Origin: Chloroflexota bacterium
GTDB taxonomy: Bacteria; Chloroflexota; UBA6077; FW602-bin22; JACQUS01
Length of the DNA: 11,831 nt
Assembly: GCA_016210125.1 (NCBI GenBank)
Contig: JACQUS010000076.1
Coordinates: 1 to 11,831, forward strand
Direction of reading: 5' to 3'
Position 1 is the stretch's first letter; the number at the start of each line of letters is the position of its first letter. Below the pieces are notes generated by a model. It was not told the DNA's origin, did not search any database, and worked only from the letters and a program-made list of their open reading frames with translations. This document shows positions 6,719-11,831 of the stretch, in pieces. The translations under genes were made by a program, and so were the position numbers.

Positions 6719-8065
6719 CTACTCGGGCTGGCGGAAGCGCTCAAGGTCGGCGAAGCGCGTCTGCTGGGGGAAGAAGCGCAGCTCCAGCGTGGCCGTGGGT
6801 CCGTGGCGGTGCTTGGCCACGATGATCTCGGCAATGTTCTTCTTGTCCGTATCCGGTTTGTACAGCTCCTCGCGGTGCAGGAAGACCACCACGTCGGCAT
6901 CCTGCTCGATCGACCCCGACTCCCGCAGGTCGCTGAGGATCGGCTTGTGGTCAGCGCGCGACTCGACGGCGCGCGAGAGCTGCGAGAGCGCGACGATCGG
7001 CACGCTCAGCTCGCGCGCCAAGGCTTTTAGCCCGCGCGAGATCTCGGCGACCTCCTGGACACGATTCTCGGCCCCCCGGCCGTGCATGAGCTGGAGGTAG
7101 TCGACGATGACGAGCTGGATGTCCGCCTCGGCCTTCAGCCGCCGCGCCTTGCTGCGGACCTCCAAGACCGTCAGGTTCGCCGTGTCGTCGACGTAGATCG
7201 GCGCCTCGGCCAGGGCGCCGAACGCCTGGCTGATCAGGTGCCACTCGTGCTCGTTGATGAAGCCTGTCCGCAGGCGGTGTGAGTCGACCTTCGACTCGCT
7301 CGACAGCAGGCGCTGGACAACCTGCTCGACCGACATCTCGAGGCTGAACACGGCCACCGGCAAGCGCTGGTGCATGGCCACGTGGTGGGCGATACCCAGG
7401 ACGAACGCCGTCTTGCCGACACTCGGCCGCCCGGCGACGATGACCAGATCGGATGGATGGAGGCCGGCCATCAGCCGGTCGAGGTCGCGGTAGCCCGTCG
7501 GCACGCCGATGACTTCGCCCTTGTGCTGGTGCAGGTAGTCGAGCTGGTCGAAATAGCTCCGCAGCGCTTCGTGCAGTGCGACGAAGTCCCGCTTGCTGCG
7601 CCGCCGCGCGACGGCGAAGAGGGCCTGCTCGGCCTTGTCCAGCGCCTCGGCGACCTCATTGCGCTCGTCGAAGCCGATGCCCGCGATCTGCTCGGCAGCG
7701 CGAATGAGCCGCCGCAGCACGGCGCAGCGCTCGACGATGCGCGCGTAGTGCTCGACGTGCACCGAGGTGGGCACGGCCGCCGAGAGCACGGCGAGGAAGC
7801 CCACGCCGCCGATCTCGTCCAGCGTTTCCTGGCGCTGGAGCTCGTCGGCGATGGTCAGCACGTCCACCGCGTCGCCGCGCTGGTAGAGCGCTAGCGCGGC
7901 GCCGTAAACGAGGGCGTGCTTCGGCACATAGAAGTCCTCGCGCTGGAGAAACGTGGCCACCTTCTCGATAGCGGCGCGGTCGATGAGCAGCGACCCCAGG
8001 AGGGCGATCTCAGCCTCGCGGTTGTGCGGCGGCAAGCGCTCGACGACCGCCTGCGTCTGCTCCAC
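6719..8065 (-). CDS. dnaB: Replicative DNA helicase DnaB
   Basis: The hexameric 5'-3' helicase that unwinds DNA at the replication fork. The 448 residues are near the family's usual length (about 440-470). The N-terminal domain begins PPHNREAEIALLGSLLID; the RecA-like domain has the Walker A GRPSVGKT at 212-219, SLEM with the catalytic Glu E243, the Walker B LVIVDYLQLM at 318-327, and SQLSRAVESR with the arginine region and SDLRESGSIEQDAD near the end. No intein interrupts the Walker A or other common intein sites. The start is a GTG with GGGAG 5 nt upstream. It is followed directly by the DnaD-like and loader genes and preceded by a 52-aa ORF and rplI. The rplI-dnaB association is common in bacteria. 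Confidence 0.97.
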   Translation of the reverse strand: MEQTQAVVERLPPHNREAEIALLGSLLIDRAAIEKVATFLQREDFYVPKHALVYGAALALYQRGDAVDVLTIADELQRQETLDEIGGVGFLAVLSAAVPTSVHVEHYARIVERCAVLRRLIRAAEQIAGIGFDERNEVAEALDKAEQALFAVARRRSKRDFVALHEALRSYFDQLDYLHQHKGEVIGVPTGYRDLDRLMAGLHPSDLVIVAGRPSVGKTAFVLGIAHHVAMHQRLPVAVFSLEMSVEQVVQRLLSSESKVDSHRLRTGFINEHEWHLISQAFGALAEAPIYVDDTANLTVLEVRSKARRLKAEADIQLVIVDYLQLMHGRGAENRVQEVAEISRGLKALARELSVPIVALSQLSRAVESRADHKPILSDLRESGSIEQDADVVVFLHREELYKPDTDKKNIAEIIVAKHRHGPTATLELRFFPQQTRFADLERFRQPE

Positions 8066-8150
8066 CGCTGCTCCCTTGCCCGAGCTACGCGCTCGCCTGT
8101 CTCGCCACGCACACCGCTGCGACGTGAATCACCTGGTGGCCCGCCGCACT

Positions 8151-8172
8151 GGCCATCCCACCGGCCATCCCA
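8151..8172. repeat. Short direct repeat in the dnaB leader
   Basis: The 10-mer GGCCATCCCA occurs at 8151-8160 and again at 8163-8172, a period of 12. It lies in the 184 bp between the small ORF and dnaB. That stretch otherwise shows only a small CGAGC/GCTCG stem (8081-8095) and a CGCTC/GAGCG palindrome (8231-8242). No function is evident. Confidence 0.6.
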
Positions 8173-8249
8173 TCGAATCACCACCTGCTCGGCTATGCCC
8201 GAGGCCGCACGACACCGCCGCGCCGCCCGCCGCTCGTGAGCGCAGGGCC

Positions 8250-8408
8250 TCACCGCAGCATTTTTCTCCAGAAGCGGCCGCTGCGCTTCACCAGGCGCTT
8301 GCGCACCAAGTGCTTCGCTATCCGCCCTGGGTTGCCCGACAGGACGATGCGGGTCGTATTGACGACGCTCGCCGACCGCCAGAGCAGGCGCGCCAGCTTG
8401 CCCAGCAC
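8250..8408 (-). CDS. Small basic protein of 52 residues between rplI and dnaB
   Basis: A short ORF reading VLGKLARLLWRSASVVNTTR at its start and ending RSGRFWRKMLR. The GTG start has a near-perfect AGGAGGG ribosome site (8414-8420) 5 nt upstream, which is the main reason for calling it. The protein is strongly basic, with an amphipathic N-terminal half, a central SGNPGRIAKHL, and a Trp/Arg-rich C-terminus; only the N-terminal 25 residues could approach a membrane surface. It has no Cys and no recognised domain. The spacing suggests it belongs to the rplI-dnaB transcript, 131 bp after rplI and 184 bp before dnaB. It could be a nucleic-acid- or membrane-binding peptide, or a leader peptide. Real gene probable, function unknown. 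Confidence 0.62.
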   Translation of the reverse strand: MLGKLARLLWRSASVVNTTRIVLSGNPGRIAKHLVRKRLVKRSGRFWRKMLR

Positions 8409-8425
8409 GGCGGCCCTCCTGTCCG

Positions 8426-8464
8426 TTCCCGCGCTACATCGCGGGAAGCACTCTCACTCCCGCG
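8426..8464 (-). promoter_or_regulatory. Competing hairpins just upstream of the small ORF
   Basis: Three related blocks occur: TTCCCGCG (8426-8433), CGCGGGAA (8440-8447) and TCCCGCG (8458-8464). The middle block can pair with either neighbour: an 8-bp stem with a 6-nt loop, or a 7-bp stem with an 11-nt loop. The two folds exclude each other, and the first ends 5 nt before the AGGAGGG ribosome site of the 52-aa ORF. A further CCGAG/CTCGG stem (8475-8494) lies nearer rplI. This could be a translation or attenuation switch. No T-box or known riboswitch consensus was recognised and no T-run follows. Confidence 0.42.
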
Positions 8465-8539
8465 CGGCGGCGCACCGAGGGCTCCGCATCTCGGCGCTGC
8501 GCGGCTATTCAGTGCCCACGTGCCCTCGCCCGGCCAACG

Positions 8540-8983
8540 CTACTCCGGCTCGACGACGACCCGAATCTTGGGCGTGATGTCGCGCGCCAAGCGCACCGTG
8601 ACCGTGTGCGTGCCGAGCGTCTTGATCGGCTCGGGTAGGTCCAGGTCGCGCTTGTCGATCTCGTGCCCAACGGCGCGGCTCAGCCGCTCGGCTATCTCAT
8701 GGGCGTGGATCGACCCGTACAGCCGCTGCTCGGCGGCGCGGGCACGGAAGCGGACCTCCACGCCCTCGACGCGCCGGCCCAAGGTACGAGCCTCGTCGGC
8801 CCGCTGGGCAGTCCGCCGCTCCACGGCCGCGCGCCGCCGCTTGAGCTGCTCGAGTGCCGCTTCGGTGGCCACGATGGCCAGATTGCGCGGCAGCAGATAG
8901 TTGCGCGCGTACCCCGCGCTGACCTCTTTGACCTCGCCGGTGTGCCCGAGGTTGGGCACGTCCTCCACCAGTACGATCTTCAC
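8540..8983 (-). CDS. rplI: 50S ribosomal protein L9
   Basis: Binds 23S rRNA in the large subunit and helps keep reading frame. The 147 residues match the usual 148-150. The N-terminal domain has the L9 signature, VKIVLVEDVPNLGHTGEV then SAGYARNYLLPRNLA, joined by a long charged helix (about 45-80) to a C-terminal domain ending TVTVRLARDITPKIRVVVEPE. The GTG start at 8983 has GAGGA 7 nt upstream. An in-frame start at 9052 would add 23 residues not found in L9 and would lie upstream of the promoter candidate. First gene of the replication cluster. Confidence 0.96.
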   Translation of the reverse strand: MKIVLVEDVPNLGHTGEVKEVSAGYARNYLLPRNLAIVATEAALEQLKRRRAAVERRTAQRADEARTLGRRVEGVEVRFRARAAEQRLYGSIHAHEIAERLSRAVGHEIDKRDLDLPEPIKTLGTHTVTVRLARDITPKIRVVVEPE

Positions 8984-9014
8984 GACGCCGTCCTCGACCT
9001 GCGCTTCATGTGCG

Positions 9015-9043
9015 ACGATAAGGCTGCGGCCCGCGGCAGTCAA
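9015..9043 (-). promoter_or_regulatory. Probable promoter for rplI-dnaB operon
   Basis: On the minus strand TTGACT (9043-9038, 5/6 to the -35 consensus) and TATCGT (9020-9015, 4/6 to the -10 consensus) are separated by exactly 17 nt. Transcription would start near 9008, about 25 nt before the rplI GTG, which leaves room for its ribosome site. Confidence 0.52.
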
Positions 9044-9100
9044 GCCCGCCACGAAGAATTCTGGCGGGCGGCGCTCGGCCGGCCCAGCCCAAGGCAGCCA

Positions 9101-9125
9101 CCAAAGGGGGCTTCGCCCCCTTTGG
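9101..9125. repeat. Perfect GC-rich palindrome in the rplI/acyl-CoA dehydrogenase gap
   Basis: CCAAAGGGGG (9101-9110) is the exact reverse complement of CCCCCTTTGG (9116-9125), separated by CTTCG. A smaller GGGAA/TTCCC stem follows at 9124-9136. It lies between two divergent genes, upstream of both promoter candidates, so it cannot end either operon. It resembles a dispersed intergenic palindrome. Confidence 0.75.
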
Positions 9126-9173
9126 GAACCTTTCCCGGGGTGGGGCGGGGTAGCCGCGAGGGATATTTCAGGG

Positions 9174-9202
9174 GAGACAGCGCCCCTGGCGCCTGGTATA
9201 AA
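9174..9202 (+). promoter_or_regulatory. Probable promoter for the acyl-CoA dehydrogenase gene
   Basis: GAGACA (9174-9179, 4/6 to TTGACA) and TATAAA (9197-9202, 5/6 to TATAAT) have a 17-nt spacer. The -10 follows TGG and lies in a locally AT-rich patch rare in this window. The leader to the ATG at 9264 would be about 55 nt. Confidence 0.48.
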
Positions 9203-9263
9203 TCGGCAGGTGCACGCGGCCGGGCGCCAGCCCTCGCCGCACGATCGCTACGGAGGTGCGCAC

Positions 9264-10415
9264 ATGCGGCAGCGCGATCCTGATTTCGGCCTGAGCGAGG
9301 AGCAGCGGCTCTGGCGGGCCACCGTCCGCGCATTCGCCGAGCGCGAGGTCGCGCCGCTCGTGGACGAGGCCGAGCGCAGCGGCACCTTCCCGCGCCAGCT
9401 CTGGCGCCGCCTGGGCGCGCTGGGCTACCTCTGCCTCACCTTCTCGCCTGACTACGGCGCCGCCGGCGCCGACCTCGTCAGCGACGCCATCCTCTGCGAG
9501 GAGATGGGCCGCGTCTGCGCCGGCATCGCCGCTGGCGTCATGGTGCACTGCGGGCTAGCGACGAAGATCATCGACGACTTCGGCACCGCGGAGCAGAAGC
9601 AGCGCTACCTCGTCCCGGCCATCCGTGGCGAGAGGGACTTCGCCTTCGCGCTCACCGAGCCGGGCGCCGGCTCGGACGCGGCGAACATCCAGATGCGCGC
9701 GCGCCGCGAGGGCGACCATTACGTTCTCCACGGCACCAAGATGTTCATCACCAACGCACCCTGCGCCGACTGCTTCACCGTCGCCGCGCGCACGGGCGAC
9801 GCCGGAGCCAAGGGCGTGAGCATCTTCATCGTGGAGCGCGACGCGCCCGGCCTGACCGTGGCGCGCAAGCTGGAGAAGATGGGTAACCACTCGGCCGAAA
9901 CCGGCGAGGTGGTCTTCGACCAGTGCACCGTGCCGGCGGCGAACCTCGTCGCGCAAGAGAACGACGGCTGGCGGCTGCTGATGAGCAACTTCGAGCCCGC
10001 GCGGGTGGTCCACGCCGCGCGGACCCTGGGCTTGGCCGAGGCGGCCCTGGCCGCGGCGGCCAAATACGCTACCGAGCGCGTGGCCTTTGGGCAGCCCATC
10101 GCCAAGTTCCAGGCCATACGCCACAAGCTGGCACGCATGGCGACCAAGCTCGACGCCGCGCGGCTGCTCGTCTACCGCGCGGCGCAGATGCACGACCAAG
10201 GCCTGCCCTGCGGGCTCGAAGCCTCTATGGCCAAGCTCTTCGTGAGTGAAGTGGCCGAGCAGGTCACCGGCGATGCGGTGCACATCCACGGCGGCTACGG
10301 CTACATCCGCGACTTCCCTGTCGAGCGCTACTTCCGCGATGCCAAAGTGTACACTATCACCGAGGGCACGTCGGAGATCCAGTGCTCGATCATCGCCCGG
10401 CAGCTCGGCCTCTAG
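9264..10415 (+). CDS. Acyl-CoA dehydrogenase
   Basis: FAD enzyme that introduces a trans-2,3 double bond into acyl-CoA, passing electrons to an electron-transfer flavoprotein; used in fatty-acid or branched-chain amino-acid breakdown. The 383 residues match the usual length. The N-terminal helical domain is followed by FALTEPGAGSD (128-138, flavin/substrate loop), GTKMFITNA (157-165), then the C-terminal helical domain with RVAFGQPIAKFQ (272-283), IHGGYGYIRDFPVERYFRDA (341-360), and ITEGTSEIQ, whose E367 aligns with the catalytic base of the short/medium-chain enzymes. The ATG has GGAGGT 6 nt upstream; a longer in-frame extension reaching back to 8901 has no such site and runs over the rplI start. 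Chain-length preference cannot be read from sequence alone. Followed closely by otsB. Confidence 0.95.
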   Translation: MRQRDPDFGLSEEQRLWRATVRAFAEREVAPLVDEAERSGTFPRQLWRRLGALGYLCLTFSPDYGAAGADLVSDAILCEEMGRVCAGIAAGVMVHCGLATKIIDDFGTAEQKQRYLVPAIRGERDFAFALTEPGAGSDAANIQMRARREGDHYVLHGTKMFITNAPCADCFTVAARTGDAGAKGVSIFIVERDAPGLTVARKLEKMGNHSAETGEVVFDQCTVPAANLVAQENDGWRLLMSNFEPARVVHAARTLGLAEAALAAAAKYATERVAFGQPIAKFQAIRHKLARMATKLDAARLLVYRAAQMHDQGLPCGLEASMAKLFVSEVAEQVTGDAVHIHGGYGYIRDFPVERYFRDAKVYTITEGTSEIQCSIIARQLGL

Positions 10416-10422
10416 GTGTCCG

Positions 10423-11220
10423 ATGCCCGCACCCTTGCGCCGCGCCGCGCAGGCCATCCTCGCACATCCGCCGGTCGGCCTCTTCACCGACATCGACGGG
10501 ACCATCGCGGCGCTCGCCCCGCGCCCGGACCTGGCGCACGTCGATCGGCGGGCGCGCGACACCCTGGCACGCCTGGCAGGGACGCTCGCGGCCGTCGTCG
10601 TGCTGACCGGCCGCCCGGCAGCCGAGGCGCAGCGGATGGTCGGCGTTGACGGCCTGATCTACATCGGCAATCACGGGCTGGAGCGACTCGAGGGCGGCCG
10701 GCTGGCGCGCCCAGCGGCGTCCGAGATGGCAACGGACGCGCTCGCCGCGATCAGTCCGCGGTTGGAGGAGGCGCTGCGCGACCAGCCAGGCATCCTGCTC
10801 GAGCCCAAAGGGCCGCTCCTCGGCATCCACTACCGCAACGCGCCCGACCCGGCGGCGGCCCGAGCGCGCATCCTCGCCGCCTGCGCCGCGCTGGCGCCAG
10901 GCAGTCTGCGCGTGGCCGAGGGCAAGCAGGTCGTCGAGCTGCAGCCAGCCGTCGCCTTCGACAAGGGCCTGGCGCTGCGCGCTATCGTCGCCGAGCGCGG
11001 GCTGCGCGGCATGGTCGTTCTGGGTGACGACCGCACCGACCTCGAGGCGTTCGCCGCAGCGCAGGCGCTGCGCGAGACGGGTGGCTGCCGGGCGCTGCTG
11101 GTCGGCGTCGCCGGGCCCGAGCCGCTGGCCGAGATCGCCGCGGCGGCCGACTACCTGTTGCCGGACGTGCACGAGGTCGTAAAGTTCTTGGCCTGGCTGG
11201 CCGATTCAGGCGAGCGGTAG
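10423..11220 (+). CDS. otsB: Trehalose-6-phosphate phosphatase (HAD superfamily)
   Basis: Removes phosphate from trehalose-6-phosphate to give trehalose, a compatible solute. The 265 residues fit the family. HAD motif I is FTDIDGT with nucleophile D23 and acid/base D25; motif II is VVLTGR (T62); family features include IYIGNHGLERL (79-89), LEPKGPLLGIHYR (126-138) and VVELQPAVAFDKG with K181; motif IV is LGDDRTDLEAF with D202, D203 and D206. It begins 7 bp after the acyl-CoA dehydrogenase stop, and the only ribosome site, AGGTG (10414-10418), overlaps that stop, so coupling is likely. No otsA (synthase) is in the window; it may lie elsewhere, or the substrate may be a related sugar phosphate. 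Confidence 0.9.
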   Translation: MPAPLRRAAQAILAHPPVGLFTDIDGTIAALAPRPDLAHVDRRARDTLARLAGTLAAVVVLTGRPAAEAQRMVGVDGLIYIGNHGLERLEGGRLARPAASEMATDALAAISPRLEEALRDQPGILLEPKGPLLGIHYRNAPDPAAARARILAACAALAPGSLRVAEGKQVVELQPAVAFDKGLALRAIVAERGLRGMVVLGDDRTDLEAFAAAQALRETGGCRALLVGVAGPEPLAEIAAAADYLLPDVHEVVKFLAWLADSGER

Positions 11221-11349
11221 GCCCAACCCCAAAGAGGCGGTCGTACTGGCGACTCCAGCGCCGTCCGCGTCCACTTCGTCGAACCCCTTGCTCACTGCGG
11301 TCACCCCACCCGACCTCTCATACGGATTACGTCGGTGTCCTTCCGCCAC

Positions 11350-11455
11350 TGTCATGCTGAGCCGGAGCGGAACGGAGGCGAAGCATCCGCAGCCTGTTCG
11401 CCCGCACGCCAAAAGGTGGCGGATGCTTCGCGCCCTGCGGGCGCTCAGCATGATA
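11350..11455. repeat. Long inverted repeat with nested hairpin (three-way-junction shape)
   Basis: The outer arms TGTCATGCTGAG (11350-11361) and CTCAGCATGATA (11444-11455) pair with one mismatch. The inner arms GAAGCATCCGC (11380-11390) and GCGGATGCTTC (11419-11429) pair perfectly. Between the two paired blocks the right arm carries its own palindrome, GCGCCCTGCGGGCGC (11430-11444), so the folded form has a side hairpin. TCATACGGA lies 23 bp before and 14 bp after the element. It has the look of a dispersed, non-coding mobile or repeat unit (MITE-like). Confidence 0.78.
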
Positions 11456-11587
11456 GAAAAGGGGAGCATTCATACGGAATCGCTATTGAAGAGTTGCCGC
11501 TGAGGGGGCTACCGCCTCGTTTGCATCCCAAGTCCGGCTGAAGACTTGCGCTTTCGTCTTGCGTTGCCGAGCGCGCTTTTCTACCTC

Positions 11588-11632
11588 ACCCCCGTCGCCC
11601 TCTCCGCTTGCGGAGAAGGAGAGAAGAGGGGG
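11588..11632 (-). terminator. Hairpin immediately after the SDR gene, terminator-like
   Basis: TCTCCG (11601-11606) and CGGAGA (11611-11616) form a tight stem with loop CTTG. Flanking CCCCC (11589-11593) and GGGGG (11628-11632) extend it imperfectly. It begins 5 bp past the stop of the minus-strand SDR gene, the right place for a terminator, but no T-run follows on that strand. It also resembles a common type of CCCTCACCCCC-style intergenic repeat. Confidence 0.42.
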
Positions 11633-11637
11633 CGTGG

Positions 11638-11831
11638 TCACACGCCCATGAACAGGCCACCCGAGACATATAGGCAGTGCCCGGTGATGTAGTCGGCGTC
11701 GTCGGATGCCAAGAAAAGGATCGGCGGGGCGACGTCCTCCGGTTGGGCGACATAGCCGAGCGGCAGGTCGGCCAGCGTCCGCTGGGCGAAGCGCGGGTCG
11801 CTGCGCACCACCTCGGTCATCCGCGTCTCGA
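11638..11831 (-). CDS. SDR family oxidoreductase, C-terminal fragment (5' part beyond the window)
   Basis: The last 64 residues of a short-chain dehydrogenase/reductase are visible, open to the right edge. After ETRMTEVV, which matches the family's P-G-x-x-x-T-x-M/T-x-x region, it continues LGYVAQPEDVAPPILFLASDDADYITGHCLYVSGGLFMGV, the standard C-terminal pattern in which a Pro-Glu-Asp-Val-Ala segment is followed by a substrate-cap strand and the final GHxLxVxGG motif. Full SDR proteins have about 250 residues, so the cofactor loop and catalytic Tyr/Lys are missing from view only because of the window edge. The substrate cannot be told. It is transcribed toward otsB. Confidence 0.92.
   Translation of the reverse strand, partial: ETRMTEVVRSDPRFAQRTLADLPLGYVAQPEDVAPPILFLASDDADYITGHCLYVSGGLFMGV

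Larger units (their letters stand above)
11221..11637. other. 417-bp intergenic region rich in repeats
   Basis: No credible gene or tRNA was seen in it. It holds a large inverted repeat (11350-11455), two copies of TCATACGGA flanking that repeat (11318-11326 and 11470-11478), and a hairpin beside the stop of the next gene (11588-11632). The stretch 11221-11317 and the stretch 11480-11580 show nothing recognisable. The genes on either side converge here. Confidence 0.7.

Noticed and set aside
6719..8065. Intein in DnaB
   Set aside because: The Walker A and downstream motifs are contiguous and the length is normal.
8409..8539. T-box or other known riboswitch
   Set aside because: The structured leader lacks the T-box consensus and any ligand-binding core I recognise, and no aminoacyl-tRNA or biosynthesis gene follows.
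8984..9052. Earlier start for L9, adding 23 residues
   Set aside because: L9 proteins begin at the VKIVLVEDV segment; the extension overlaps the promoter candidate and is not family-like.
8901..9263. N-terminal extension of the acyl-CoA dehydrogenase frame
   Set aside because: It crosses rplI's start, a palindrome and a promoter candidate, and the family begins near the ATG at 9264, which has GGAGGT.

Overview
The window is about 11.8 kb of very GC-rich bacterial DNA with closely packed genes and several palindromic or tandem repeats between them. High GC, frequent GTG starts with strong Shine-Dalgarno sequences, a DnaD-like plus DnaI-like pair next to dnaB, and several families of intergenic hairpins fit an uncultured Chloroflexota (Thermomicrobia-like) genome. 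That placement is an inference from style and gene content and was not tested by a search.

Region 1 (1-3972, minus strand) is a pentose phosphate operon transcribed tkt -> gnd -> zwf. It encodes transketolase, a short-form 6-phosphogluconate dehydrogenase, and the N-terminal two thirds of glucose-6-phosphate dehydrogenase, which runs off the left edge. Together these make NADPH from glucose-6-phosphate and rearrange the pentose products. Region 2 (3973-4195) is a divergent control region with a heptamer tandem repeat, its imperfect inverted copy, and back-to-back promoter candidates.

Region 3 (4196-5277, plus strand) holds a MaoC-like hot-dog protein whose usual catalytic Asp appears to be absent, a 329-bp gap with a large hairpin, and a small membrane protein whose two CxxC pairs are separated by two membrane helices. 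Region 4 (5284-8983, minus strand) is a replication cluster transcribed rplI -> 52-aa small ORF -> dnaB -> DnaD-like -> DnaI/DnaC-like ATPase. It places the replicative helicase beside its probable loading machinery. A well-formed promoter candidate lies just before rplI.

Region 5 (9101-11220, plus strand) starts from a promoter candidate in the divergent gap and carries an acyl-CoA dehydrogenase followed 7 bp later by a trehalose-6-phosphate phosphatase (OtsB) with no trehalose-phosphate synthase in view. Region 6 (11221-11831) is a 417-bp repeat-rich gap followed by the C-terminal end of an SDR oxidoreductase on the minus strand, cut by the right edge.

Most genes are recognisable housekeeping genes. 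The least explained items are the 52-aa basic ORF between rplI and dnaB with competing hairpins before it, the split-zinc-ribbon membrane protein, the altered MaoC active site, and the intergenic repeat structures. No clearly new multi-gene system (defence, mobile or biosynthetic) is visible.
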